From assembly GCA_947476335.1 (NCBI GenBank), contig CANJQH010000021.1, positions 1 through 44,078 on the forward strand: DNA of 44,078 bases, read 5' to 3'. Below the pieces are notes generated by a model. That model did not search any database and was not told the DNA's origin. It saw nothing but the letters and a program-made list of their open reading frames with translations. Both the position numbers and the translations under genes were made by a program. Source of the stretch: Anaerolineae bacterium. GTDB lineage: Bacteria; Chloroflexota; Anaerolineae; J036; Brachytrichaceae. Positions 21,501 to 31,156 of the stretch are shown here, one piece after another (the first letter of the stretch is position 1; every line of letters starts with the position of its first letter).

Positions 21501-23696
21501 TCATCGTCCAACGACGATCAGCGTCGAGCGCGGACCCATGAAGATGTGCGATTGTTCGGGCAGTTCAGGTTCAGTGCCGACTTCGTAGATGTCGTTGGGG
21601 TGTGCGGCGCCGGTATTGGCGAATACGTGCCAGCGCTTGCCGTCCGGCAGCTGCGGCAGTTCGAAGATGTGCGTATCCCAGTGCATGTTCAGCGCCACGT
21701 ATACGTAGTCGTCCTTGCTGTGTTTTCCACACAGCATCCAAGCCAGGACGCGGCTGTCATGCGACCAGTCGGGGTGCCAGGCGTGCGGGCCGTGCCAACT
21801 GATGTCCGGATATCCGCTGCCGAGTGTGTCGCGGCCGGTCAGAAAATCGCGGCGGCGCAGCGCTGGGTGTGCTGCGCGAAACTTCGTCATCCGGCTGGCG
21901 AAAGACAGCAATTCGGCATTTTTCTCGACGAGCGACCAATCCATCCAGTTCAGCTCGTTGTCGTGGCAGTAGGTGTTGTTATTGCCATTCTGTGTGCGCG
22001 CTACTTCGTCGCCCATCAGCATCATCGGGATGCCCTGGCTGGTCAGCAGCATGATGAAGGCGTTCTTCATCTGCCGGTTACGCAGCGCGTTGATCTCTGT
22101 ATCGTCGGTAGGGCCTTCCCAACCACAGTTCCACGATTCGTTGTCGTTGGCGCCGTCGTTGTTGTTTTCGCCGTTGGCTTCGTTGTGCTTTTCGTTGTAC
22201 GAGACCATGTCGTGCAGCGTGAAGCCGTCGTGGGCTGTGATGAAGTTGATCGACGCAGTCGGCCCGCGCGAGGCGTAGAGGTCGGGCGATCCTTGGACGC
22301 GCAGCGCCATTTCGCCGACCTTGCCGGGCTCGCCCTTGAGGAACTGGCGTACGCTGTCGCGGAACTTGCCGTTCCATTCGGCCCAGCGCCCATAGGCGGG
22401 GAAGGAGCCGACCTGATAGAGTCCGCCGGCGTCCCAGGCTTCGGCGATGAGCTTGACTTTGCCGAGGATCGGATCGAAGGCGAGCGACTCGAGCAGCGGC
22501 GGGTTGGACAGCGGTGCGCCAGACGGGTCGCGGCCGAGGATGGCGGCCAGGTCGAAGCGGAAGCCATCGACGTGGTATTCAGACGCCCAGTAGCGCAGGC
22601 AATCGACGACCATGTTGCGCACGATCGGGTTGTTGCAGTTGAGCGTGTTGCCGGTGCCGCTGAAGTTGAAGTAGTACCCCTCCGGCGTGAGCATGTAGTA
22701 CGTCTGGTTGTCGATGCCGCGGAAAGACAGCGTCGGGCCAAATTCGTTGCCCTCGGCGGTGTGATTGAACACTACGTCGAGCATGACTTCGATGCCGGCG
22801 GTGTGCAGTTCCTTTACCAGCTGTTTGAGTTCATCGGCGACCATGGTGCCATCGCCGCGGCGGCCGACGGCGGCGTATCCGGCTTTGGGCGCGAAGAAGC
22901 CGACGGTGCTGTAGCCCCAGTAGTTGTAGAGGCGTTCGCCGGTGAGCGGGTTCAGCCGATCGTTCTCCATTTCGTCGAACTCATAGATGGGCAGGAGTTC
23001 GATGCAGTTCACGCCGAGCGACTTGAGATACGGAATTTTTTCGCGCAGGCCGGCGAAGGTGCCGGCATGGCGCACGTTGGATGACGCGTGCTTCGTCATG
23101 CCGCGCACGTGTGCCTCGTAGATGACGAGCTTCTCGATGGGAATTTCGAGCGGCCGGTCGGACTCCCAGTCGAAGTCGTTCTGCACGATGCCGGCGCGAT
23201 ATGGGTAAACGTCCTGCCAGTTCGGTGCGACGCCCCACACGTTGCGGCCGCTGACGGCGCGTGTGTACGGATCCATCAGCACGTGGGTCAAGTCGAAGCG
23301 ATGGATGCCTGGTTCGCCGCGTGTTGCTGAGTTGCCGGGGCCGGTCATGCGGAAACCGTATTCGATCGACTCCGGGTCTAGGTCGAAGACGACCATGCTG
23401 AACACGTCGCCGATGCGGAATTCGCCCCACAGAGGCTCGTGCGTCTGCGGGTCGGTGAAGAGTCCGCGGAATGGAATTTCGGCAAAGGGTTTGGCAGCAC
23501 CTTTTTTGAACAGCACGAGCTGGCAGTAGTTGGCGTTATGTGAAAAGACAGAGAAATTCACGCCGCCGGCCACGATCGTCGCTCCAAACGGCAGCGGCGT
23601 GCCATGGCGCAGGCGTATGCCTTCGTGCTCGTGCGTAGGATAGCTGTCGACGCGGACAAGGCTGGCGAGGTCGGAGACGGCGGTGGAATCGTTCAT
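21501..23696 (-). CDS. glgX: Glycogen debranching enzyme GlgX (isoamylase type, GH13_11)
   Basis: A 731-residue enzyme hydrolysing alpha-1,6 branches of glycogen in the cytoplasm. The N-terminal CBM48-like domain (GGVNFSVFSHNANYCQLVLF) precedes the GH13 barrel: DVVFNHT (region I), GFRFDLAAILGRD (nucleophile Asp near 379), IAEAWDAGG (acid/base Glu near 417) and TAHDGFTL (Asp near 491). Length matches the GlgX/TreX family. The start codon overlaps the stop of the second STAS gene (ATGA), indicating translational coupling to the signalling gene. The other glycogen genes (glgA, B, C, P) are not here. In the cyanobacterial icfG cluster a glgX gene occupies the same place between two STAS genes (from memory). 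Confidence 0.95.
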   Translation of the reverse strand: MNDSTAVSDLASLVRVDSYPTHEHEGIRLRHGTPLPFGATIVAGGVNFSVFSHNANYCQLVLFKKGAAKPFAEIPFRGLFTDPQTHEPLWGEFRIGDVFSMVVFDLDPESIEYGFRMTGPGNSATRGEPGIHRFDLTHVLMDPYTRAVSGRNVWGVAPNWQDVYPYRAGIVQNDFDWESDRPLEIPIEKLVIYEAHVRGMTKHASSNVRHAGTFAGLREKIPYLKSLGVNCIELLPIYEFDEMENDRLNPLTGERLYNYWGYSTVGFFAPKAGYAAVGRRGDGTMVADELKQLVKELHTAGIEVMLDVVFNHTAEGNEFGPTLSFRGIDNQTYYMLTPEGYYFNFSGTGNTLNCNNPIVRNMVVDCLRYWASEYHVDGFRFDLAAILGRDPSGAPLSNPPLLESLAFDPILGKVKLIAEAWDAGGLYQVGSFPAYGRWAEWNGKFRDSVRQFLKGEPGKVGEMALRVQGSPDLYASRGPTASINFITAHDGFTLHDMVSYNEKHNEANGENNNDGANDNESWNCGWEGPTDDTEINALRNRQMKNAFIMLLTSQGIPMMLMGDEVARTQNGNNNTYCHDNELNWMDWSLVEKNAELLSFASRMTKFRAAHPALRRRDFLTGRDTLGSGYPDISWHGPHAWHPDWSHDSRVLAWMLCGKHSKDDYVYVALNMHWDTHIFELPQLPDGKRWHVFANTGAAHPNDIYEVGTEPELPEQSHIFMGPRSTLIVVGR

Positions 23697-24025
23697 TTCA
23701 GCAGTCCGACGCCTTCCAGGACAGTAGCGCTGGTTTTGAAGAAACTGAGGAAGCCGGTGAGTGACATGGTGTCGCTGAGGTCCTCAGAGAGCCCGGCGAG
23801 CAGCACGGTGCCGCCCTTGCCCGCGATGGCGCGGTAGCTGGCGAGCAGCATGCGCAAGCCGGCACTGGACATGTAGCTGACGCGGCTCATGTCTAGCACC
23901 AGCTTGGTGCATGTCTGCGCCAGCGTCAGGATTTGTGATTGGGCGGCTGCGGCGTTGCTGCCGTCGATGTCGCCGATGATCGTGGCTACGGCGATGCCGT
24001 CAACGGAATTGGTTTCAATTTCCAT
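23693..24025 (-). CDS. STAS-domain anti-sigma factor antagonist (second)
   Basis: A 110-residue SpoIIAA-like protein with VSYMSSAGLRML (Ser53/Ser54 as probable phosphosite) and SEDLSDTMSLTGFLSFFKT, a typical C-terminal helix. It shares the phosphosite motif with the first STAS protein but otherwise differs. ATG 24025 comes 2 bases after the AGE stop, and its TGA overlaps the glgX ATG, so AGE, STAS and glgX are probably one translationally coupled unit. Whether the RsbW-type kinase acts on both STAS proteins is not decidable from the sequence. Confidence 0.9.
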   Translation of the reverse strand: MEIETNSVDGIAVATIIGDIDGSNAAAAQSQILTLAQTCTKLVLDMSRVSYMSSAGLRMLLASYRAIAGKGGTVLLAGLSEDLSDTMSLTGFLSFFKTSATVLEGVGLLK

Positions 24026-24027
24026 AT

Positions 24028-25848
24028 TTATGCCGGTTCCAGTGTGACCTTCACGCGCAGGCTGCCTTCGCTTGCCGGCAGTGTGACGGTCAGGCCGGTT
24101 GCGTCGAAGTTGGTGTACGGCTTGCCTTCGATTTCGACGGCCGTGATCTTGATGCTGCCGGGGGGCAGGATATCGGGTGAGACGCGCAGGATGTTGTTCT
24201 TGAAGCCGTTCGCTTGCGGCTTGAAGTGCAGCGTGAGCGGCTGCTTGTGGATGAGCAGGTTCTGGTACGTCTGCGCCAGATAGCACAGCTCGGTGGAATG
24301 GTAGCCGCTCATCGAGTGGCTGCCCTTGAAGCGTTCGGTGCCGACGAGGAAGGGCAGGCCGTTGGCGAGCACGTTGAAGTAGACCGCGCCGTCATCGTGG
24401 TCGAGGAAGAATGCGTTGTAGAACGCTTCGGACTCGCGCGCGAGCTTGAGATTTTCCTCGCCGCCGTAGACGCCGTTCATGATTAGGTAGGCGAGGATGC
24501 CCTGTTCCTGCTGCCACCACGCCTTGCGGTCGTGGAAGGCGAAGCGGTGCAGTTCTTCGTCGTCGTTCTTCATGCGCTCCATCACGTCGTACCAGCCGCC
24601 GCGCTGCGTGTCCATGGTCACCTTGGGCATCGCCTCGGCGATGCGCTCGGCGAACCACTTGTACTTTTCCTTCGGCATCAGGTTGTACATGCGTGTGATA
24701 TTCCAGGCGACCTTGAGGTTGTGGCCGGGCACGCCGCGATTCTGCTGCCACATGTGTGTGATGTCGTGCGACCAGTCCTCGTGGAACTTTTCCTGCATGA
24801 ACGGGCTGTGCTCGTAATTCGGCATGTGCTCGGCGATCATGTCGAAGGTATGCTCGAGCATCTTCGCGTATTGTTCCTCACCGGTGGCGAGGTACAGATT
24901 GATCAAGTACGCCGGTGCATGGTCGCCCACGGAGTTCCAGTTTTTCTTGCCCTTGTTCGCGCCGAGCGCGTCACTGCGTGCGTCGAGCGTGATCGGGTCG
25001 AGGTGCGAGAAATAGCCGCCCTTTTCGGTGTCGAGGAAGAAGCGCTCGAACAGCGAAACCGTCAGCTCCGCATCCTTGAGGATGCGCGGGTCGCCGGTGA
25101 TGCGGTAGGTTTGGATCGGGCCGGCGAGGGCGTAAATCTGTTCGTAGGCGGGGACGGCGTCGTAGTCGTCGCCGAACTCGGAGGAGAAGACCTTGTCTTC
25201 CTTGTCCCCGTGCACGTCGATGCCGTGGTACCAGTAGACGATCTTTTCGTCAGCGTCGTAGAAGCGCATGTGATCGCGCAGGTATGCGGTGCCTTTTTCG
25301 GCGGCTTCGAGGAAGCGTTCGTCGCCGGTGAACATGTAGGCGGAGGCAAAGCCGTACACCAGGCGCGAGATGGTGTCGGTCTCCTGACGGTAGTTGTCTT
25401 TTTCTTTCTTGCCGTTCAGCGTGATCGTGGTGCGGTAATCGCGGTAATCAATCGCGCCGTTGGGGAACTGCGCGTTGAGATAAAAATTGCCGATTTCGTG
25501 AATCTGTTTGACCCACCAGTCGCTTTTCTCAAATGCGAACTCATCTGGCTTGGTGCCGGCGAAGGTGAGGTACTGCGCCTCGAAGACCTGGCCTTCGCCC
25601 TGCGCGTAGAACACGCCATACGTGAAGACGAAGCGGCCGGGTGTGAGCATGTCGCGCATGCGGCCGGTGGCGTCGGCCCACGGGTTGCCGAGATTGCGCG
25701 TCATCAGTGCGTAGGTGTTGCTCTTGATTTTGATTTCAAACTCAGTGCCGCCCGGGGTCTTGACGCCATAGACATCTCGATTGCGGTCGAAGAATGTCAC
25801 GTAGCCTGCGATGGTGTCGGAGATTGTTTTTACAAGTGTGCTGGTCAT
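24028..25848 (-). CDS. N-acylglucosamine 2-epimerase (AGE)-family protein
   Basis: A 606-residue protein of the (alpha/alpha)6-barrel AGE/cellobiose-epimerase superfamily. Visible motifs include YRQETDTISRLVYGFASAYMFTGDERFLEAA, HDITHMWQQNRGVPGHNLKVAWNITRMYNLM, and GGWYDVMER, with His and Trp residues that in family enzymes bind the sugar ring. It is longer than classical AGE (about 400), owing to an extra N-terminal region (to about 120) and a C-terminal beta domain. The substrate is unknown; epimerisation of a free sugar is the family reaction. ATG 25848 follows AAAAGGA at 10 bases, better than the open extension to 25974. It is the first gene of the tightly packed AGE-STAS-glgX unit. Confidence 0.88.
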   Translation of the reverse strand: MTSTLVKTISDTIAGYVTFFDRNRDVYGVKTPGGTEFEIKIKSNTYALMTRNLGNPWADATGRMRDMLTPGRFVFTYGVFYAQGEGQVFEAQYLTFAGTKPDEFAFEKSDWWVKQIHEIGNFYLNAQFPNGAIDYRDYRTTITLNGKKEKDNYRQETDTISRLVYGFASAYMFTGDERFLEAAEKGTAYLRDHMRFYDADEKIVYWYHGIDVHGDKEDKVFSSEFGDDYDAVPAYEQIYALAGPIQTYRITGDPRILKDAELTVSLFERFFLDTEKGGYFSHLDPITLDARSDALGANKGKKNWNSVGDHAPAYLINLYLATGEEQYAKMLEHTFDMIAEHMPNYEHSPFMQEKFHEDWSHDITHMWQQNRGVPGHNLKVAWNITRMYNLMPKEKYKWFAERIAEAMPKVTMDTQRGGWYDVMERMKNDDEELHRFAFHDRKAWWQQEQGILAYLIMNGVYGGEENLKLARESEAFYNAFFLDHDDGAVYFNVLANGLPFLVGTERFKGSHSMSGYHSTELCYLAQTYQNLLIHKQPLTLHFKPQANGFKNNILRVSPDILPPGSIKITAVEIEGKPYTNFDATGLTVTLPASEGSLRVKVTLEPA

Positions 25849-25858
25849 GTTTTTTATT

Positions 25859-25865
25859 TCCTTTT
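25859..25865 (-). promoter_or_regulatory. Ribosome-binding site of the AGE-family gene
   Basis: AAAAGGA ten bases before ATG 25848; it decides the start against an open upstream extension. Confidence 0.65.
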
Positions 25866-25981
25866 TAGGTTTTCTTTTTTGTGCGTCTGGCTCGTCTCGC
25901 TGATTTTTCAATTGATGTAAGTGAGATGTACGTGCGCTTTTGCTAATGAAGACGCAGTGCAATTTTTTGGTCAATTTCCGC

Positions 25982-26662
25982 TTATTGCTGAGGTGCAGAG
26001 GTCGGGGACTGACTACTTTTCATCTTGTGATGATGCAGCAGGTCGAGCGGGTTCGGGAAAATATAGAGCAAGGCGATTAGTACGAAGATGAATTGTGAGA
26101 TTGAAGGATTAATAAATGTGCTGATGATGGCGAATATGCACAGCACCGGTGCCATCAGAATGCGACGCTCTACATGAGAGACGACGGCGGCGGGCATCTC
26201 GGCTGACACCAGGCGACGCTTTTGCGTCGCGTGCCGCCAGGTCATCCACAGGAAGACTCCGGCGACGATGAGGTTGAGCGCATAGGCGATCATCGATGCC
26301 TGGTCTGTCGTGTGATGCGCCAGCAGGCCGGCGAAGAATGGCATGGTGGCGATGGCCAGTAAAAAAAAATTGTTCAGCCAGAGCAGCGCACGATCGTGGC
26401 GCTTGATGCCCAGGAACATATTGTGGTGGCCGACCCAGAACATGCCAACGAGCACGAAGCTGATGACGTGCCCGAGCAGCGAGGGCAGCAGGCTGGGCAG
26501 GAGCGCAAGCAGTCCACCCTCAGGCAGATGCTCCGGCACCTTCAGCTCGAGCACAAGCAATGTGATGACAATCGCAAAGACACCGTCGCTGAATGCGTTG
26601 ATGCGTTCATTGCCGTGCGTGCCGTGTGTCTTTTCAACGATGTTCATAGTTGCTTGGCTCAT
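25982..26662 (-). CDS. TMEM175-like (DUF1211) potassium channel protein
   Basis: A 226-residue integral membrane protein with about six hydrophobic helices. The start of the first helix, RINAFSDGVFAIVITLLVLEL, is the FSD signature of the TMEM175 family, whose bacterial members are tetrameric K+ channels lacking the usual selectivity loop. The isoleucine/leucine-rich pore helix is intact. Its gene is 23 bases after the DJ-1 gene and 133 before the AGE gene. A K+ channel next to a glycogen and signalling cluster may be incidental. Confidence 0.9.
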   Translation of the reverse strand: MSQATMNIVEKTHGTHGNERINAFSDGVFAIVITLLVLELKVPEHLPEGGLLALLPSLLPSLLGHVISFVLVGMFWVGHHNMFLGIKRHDRALLWLNNFFLLAIATMPFFAGLLAHHTTDQASMIAYALNLIVAGVFLWMTWRHATQKRRLVSAEMPAAVVSHVERRILMAPVLCIFAIISTFINPSISQFIFVLIALLYIFPNPLDLLHHHKMKSSQSPTSAPQQ

Positions 26663-26685
26663 GCCGCGTAAAAACCCCCACGTTT

Positions 26686-27264
26686 TCAGGCGCGGGCATG
26701 CATTATGTCGATGATTGTGCGCGCGAACATGTGACAGTGTCCGCCGGTGCGGGCCGTCACCAGGTCGCCGTCAACGACCACGTCCTGGTCCGTATAAATC
26801 GCGCCCATATTGCGGGCGTCACCGAGCAGATTGTTGTGGCAGACGAGTTTTCGGCCGCGCACGAGTTCGGGCGCCGGTGAGGCCAGCCACAATCCGTGGC
26901 AGATGATGCCCTTAATGATTGTCGGCTCGGCGAAGGCGCGCTTCAAAAACTCGACCGCCGGCGGCAGCTTGTGAATGTCTTCGGTCCAGCGCAGACGGTC
27001 AGACACTATGCCTGCCGGCACGATGACGGCGGAGTAGCTGCGCAACTCGTCGTCGCTCATGTTCTCGAAGCTGCGATGACACTCGAACGGATAGTGCTCT
27101 TCATGACCTTTGAATGTGAGGTACGGCTGGCCCCACAGGCGGCTCATGAAATGCAGTTCGATGCCTTCTTCGGGAAAGCGATGTTCATAGTAAAAAATTT
27201 CTTTTTCGTAAAAATCACTTTCGAGGAGGACAGCTACTTTTTTGCCGGCAAGTCGCATTTCCAT
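26686..27264 (-). CDS. DJ-1/PfpI-family protein
   Basis: A 192-residue class-I glutamine amidotransferase-like protein of the DJ-1/PfpI superfamily. The nucleophile elbow is GIICHGLWLASPAPEL with the reactive Cys, and the preceding segment VIVPAGIVSDRLRW and late GGHCHMF support the fold. The N-terminal KKVAVLLESDFYEKE has a conserved Glu near the active site. Family functions include chaperone, deglycase-like or protease activities; none can be chosen here. AGGAA lies 8 bases before ATG 27264. It heads the series of genes that resembles the icfG cluster. Confidence 0.9.
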   Translation of the reverse strand: MEMRLAGKKVAVLLESDFYEKEIFYYEHRFPEEGIELHFMSRLWGQPYLTFKGHEEHYPFECHRSFENMSDDELRSYSAVIVPAGIVSDRLRWTEDIHKLPPAVEFLKRAFAEPTIIKGIICHGLWLASPAPELVRGRKLVCHNNLLGDARNMGAIYTDQDVVVDGDLVTARTGGHCHMFARTIIDIMHARA

Positions 27265-27504
27265 AAAATTTCCTGAATAGGACTCCCAGAGTTTAGTTTG
27301 GGTGAGTTAACCATGAGTTCATTGTGCGTCACGGCGATTTGCAGGCTCACGGTTGCGAGATGTGATGTCGTACGCGCAAAAGTGTAGCATAGCCGTGTGT
27401 ATATTTGATGAACCAACCGTCATAAGGTACGCGGCAAGTTGTTTTTCGTCGTGGTTTGTCAGCGGCGATCGTCAGCGAATGCGCAGGCGGCGTGATTTGC
27501 TGCG
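27265..27504. other. Spacer upstream of the DJ-1 gene
   Basis: The 240 bases between the convergently unrelated MoxR-operon end and the DJ-1 start must hold the promoter of the DJ-1-to-glgX series. I see no clear -35/-10 pair, hairpin or repeat beyond scattered AT-rich words, and no gene. Confidence 0.4.
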
Positions 27505-28023
27505 CTACGGTTCGGGGGAGTGGCCGCGCGCTGTGCGAATTGCCGCCGCTACCACGAGCGCCGTGATCAGCGCCGCCAGCGCCAGCACACCGAAGCTCAG
27601 TACGCCCGGTGGTGCCTGCGCGCGCACGGCCAGCGCCGCCAGACCGGCCGCTGTCCCGCCGCCGATCGCGTGTGCGCCGCGTCGCAGCCGTGCGCGCATG
27701 ATCTGCTCGACGCCGTCGACGCGTGTGAATGCGCGCAGCGCGCGTTCCGTGCGCATCGCGTCCCATGCCGCGAGTGCTGCGCCTGCGCTGACGATTGCCG
27801 CCGCCGGCAGTGCAAGGATGCCGCCGATCGCCGCCAGTCCGAGCATGCCCGCCAGCCCGAGGTGCAACAGCTCGTCGACACCGCGTTTCCATGCCACCAG
27901 CCACACCGCACCCAGTGCGAACGCCGCTACTACCGCCATGTGTTGTCCGCTCGCCAGCAGTGCCGCCGCCGCCAGCAGCGTCGCTGCGGCCGTCGTTGCG
28001 AAGATGATTCGTAGTAGCGTCAT
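27505..28023 (-). CDS. Small multi-pass membrane protein, last gene of the MoxR operon
   Basis: A 172-residue protein with four hydrophobic stretches (IIFATTAAATLLAAAALLAS; VAAFALGAVWLVAW; LAGMLGLAAIGGILALPAAAIVSAG; VLSFGVLALAALITALVVAAAI), rich in Ala. The family is not recognised. The ATG overlaps the stop of the DUF58 gene (ATGA), so it is co-translated and probably belongs to the same MoxR-related complex. Confidence 0.7.
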   Translation of the reverse strand: MTLLRIIFATTAAATLLAAAALLASGQHMAVVAAFALGAVWLVAWKRGVDELLHLGLAGMLGLAAIGGILALPAAAIVSAGAALAAWDAMRTERALRAFTRVDGVEQIMRARLRRGAHAIGGGTAAGLAALAVRAQAPPGVLSFGVLALAALITALVVAAAIRTARGHSPEP

Positions 28024-29335
28024 GCCACGCCTCCGATATTGCCGCGCGCCTGCAGCGCACTTGGCCGCAGTGCGCTGCGCAGTACGGTATCGAGTGGCTC
28101 GTCCACGTCCCAGTCCACCGTAGTGATGCCCTGCCGGCGCAGCTGCTGCAGATGCAGTGCGCGCTCCGCCGTCGCTGCGCGCAGGGCCAGCGCATCGCTG
28201 CGGCTGCTGACTTCGCCTGGTTGTGTCGCGAAGCGCACCGGGTTCGGGCTGACTACCATCACTGCGTAGCCGCGCGCGCGCATGCGCACCAGCGTATCGA
28301 CGTCTTCGCCCGGCAGCGGGCCGACGAATACGATTTGTGATTGGGGTGTGAACATGCGCGTCGGCAGATTGCGCAGCGTCTCGAAGACGAAGTGGTGGCC
28401 CGGCGTCGCACGGCCGAGCGCTGCAAAGATTCGCATGCGATGCCCACGCCCGTAGCCTGGGAAAACGCTGGCGATGCCGCCGCCGTAGATCAGCAGGCTG
28501 ACGCGGTTGCCGTTGCTCAGGAATGTGTCGGCCAGCGCCGCTGTCGCCTGCACGGAGCGCTCGAACAGCGACCCGCGTTGCGAGTGCAGCTCGGATTGCT
28601 GACGCGCATCGAGGATCAGGCCGACGTCGGCGATGCGCTCCTGCTCGAAGAGATTGGTGAATACGGTTTGGTCGGCGCGCGCCTGTGCTCGTGCAATCGC
28701 CCGCGCTGATGCGCGCCAGTTGATTGCGCGCTGCCGGTCGCCGGGCTGATATTCGCGCAGGAAGAAGAAATCGACACCGCTGCCGGCCTGGCGCGCGGCG
28801 ATGGGGCCGGCAAAGCCGCGCGTGCGCGGTGGCCGGATTGCGATTGTGCGCAGCGGCTGCAGATCGGGTTCGATGGTCAGCATTCCCGGCGCGTCGAGCT
28901 GCTCGTGGCGCACAGCCAGATCGAATGGATCGCTCGCGGCGATGTGCACGGCGCGGAATTTGTATTCACCGCGCGGTGCCTGCACTGTGTATTCGAGCGT
29001 GCGCGTTTCGCCGGGTGCCAGCGTGGTGAGCGCGTTGTGGTCGCCGTCAATGACGCGCATTCCGGCGGGCAGCGTATCTTCAATCGCCAGGATGCGCGGC
29101 TGTGCGCCGGTGTTGGTGACGAACAAGCGCACGGTGATGGGTTCATTCGGCCGTGCGCGCTCATGGCCGAAGCTGCGTTCCGCCGTTAGTTCGAGTGGTT
29201 CCGGCCGTTGCACCAGCCCGAGTGCGAGGTACAGCAGCAACGGCAGCGCCATCGCGAGGGGCGCTGCGCTGAGCGTCGCCAGGCCGAATAGAAAAAGGGC
29301 GAAGATCAGGCCGAAGAGGATGAGCGTGCGATTCG

Positions 29336-29339
<4 letters not shown>
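28020..29339 (-). CDS. DUF58-domain protein
   Basis: A 439-residue protein with two N-terminal membrane helices (LILFGLIFALFLFGLATL; MALPLLLYLALGLV), an exterior domain with an immunoglobulin-like look (RPNEPITVRLFVTNTG), then the DUF58 core VDFFFLREYQPGDRQRAINWRASARA followed by a von Willebrand A-like region (ADVGLILDARQQSEL). DUF58 proteins always accompany MoxR ATPases and are thought to help assemble envelope complexes. ATG 29339 overlaps the MoxR stop; the open extension to 29513 lies inside the MoxR gene. Confidence 0.9.
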
Positions 29340-30292
<953 letters not shown>

Positions 30293-30316
30293 TTTCGGTT
30301 CCTGTTTGTGGGAAGA

Positions 30317-30443
30317 GAGTGGACGTAACTACTCAGGCCAGCCATTTTTCCAACGCGAAACACATTATTCTCTCCCCTTCGGGGGAGGGAATAATGTGTT
30401 TCGCGGGAAATACTGATTTGGGCCTGAGCAGTTACGAGTGGAC
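30317..30443. mobile_element. F1 mini-element copy 3 with perfect 8-bp target duplication
   Basis: Body 30325-30435 (111 bp), ends GTAACTACTCAGGCC and GGCCTGAGCAGTTAC. GAGTGGAC at 30317-30324 and 30436-30443 is the target duplication. Compared with copy 2, both arms of the inner hairpin show a compensatory change (CACATTATT with AATAATGTG instead of CACACTATT with AATAGTGTG). It interrupts the MoxR-operon intergenic space. Confidence 0.92.
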
Positions 30444-30484
30444 AGTGATGGTAATCGTGCAGTATCACCATCGACTATCGCTGT

Positions 30485-31156
30485 CTACTTTCTTCTTTCT
30501 TCTTTCTTCTCCATCCATTCAATTACCTGCTCCAGCTCGCGCTCGAACGGCGATGGCGGTTCGGGTGTTGGGGGCAACCGCAGCAATGTGCGGCCGGCGG
30601 CGCGCCAGCGCTGCAGGGTGAGTGTGAGACTGTGTTCGACGTCGGTTTTCCACATTTGCTTTTCGAGCAGCAGATTGCGTACGTGTTCTGGCAGGGCAAG
30701 TTCGCCGTTGCGCACGTAGTGCATGATGGTGTCGCGGTCGTGGCGCTCTTCGTGAGCAAGCATTTGCAGAATCAGGATGCGCAATTCGGCGGCAAGTTTT
30801 TCAGCGGCGAAGTCGCTGTGTGGCGCGTAGCGAAACTGGCTGCGCCAGAACTCGAGCCGTGGATCTTCGCCGCGCCGTATTTCTTCTCCGCCCGTGCTGA
30901 CGAAGGTGCGCGGCCGCGCGGTCAGGCTGCGCAGCGCCAGCAGCCCACAGCAGGCGACGAGCACGAGCAGCAAGATGCGTTCGGGAATGCTGTGCAGCAG
31001 CAGGCTGCCGAACCAGAATAGATAGGTCAGTGGTCGTACGACCACTTCGCGCACCGTATCACGCAGCAGCCATGTCAGTGCGGCGGTGAGCAGCAGCACG
31101 CCGGCGACGGCGGCAAGGCGCAGTGGCGAAATGGTGCGAAGTTGCTCGGTCGTCAT
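30485..31156 (-). CDS. Membrane protein of the MoxR/DUF4129 operon
   Basis: A 223-residue protein with two hydrophobic segments (LAAVAGVLLLTAALTWLL; ILLLVLVACCGLLAL) and a cytoplasmic C-terminal half rich in charged helices (DPRLEFWRSQFRYAPHSDFAAEKLAAELRILIL). Family unknown to me. ATG 31156 overlaps the stop of the DUF4129 gene and has GGAGG upstream. The longer open frame to 31393 lies within that gene. Its position suggests a subunit of the same envelope complex. Confidence 0.72.
   Translation of the reverse strand: MTTEQLRTISPLRLAAVAGVLLLTAALTWLLRDTVREVVVRPLTYLFWFGSLLLHSIPERILLLVLVACCGLLALRSLTARPRTFVSTGGEEIRRGEDPRLEFWRSQFRYAPHSDFAAEKLAAELRILILQMLAHEERHDRDTIMHYVRNGELALPEHVRNLLLEKQMWKTDVEHSLTLTLQRWRAAGRTLLRLPPTPEPPSPFERELEQVIEWMEKKEERRK

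Noticed and set aside
21546-23084. Long plus-strand open frame (512 codons) opposite glgX
   Set aside because: Antisense to a full-length GlgX with all catalytic motifs; its product is Val/Ala/Arg-rich without recognisable domains.
24532-25920. Plus-strand open frame (462 codons) opposite the AGE-family gene
   Set aside because: Antisense shadow; no domain, no ribosome-binding site, and the AGE gene is clearly real.
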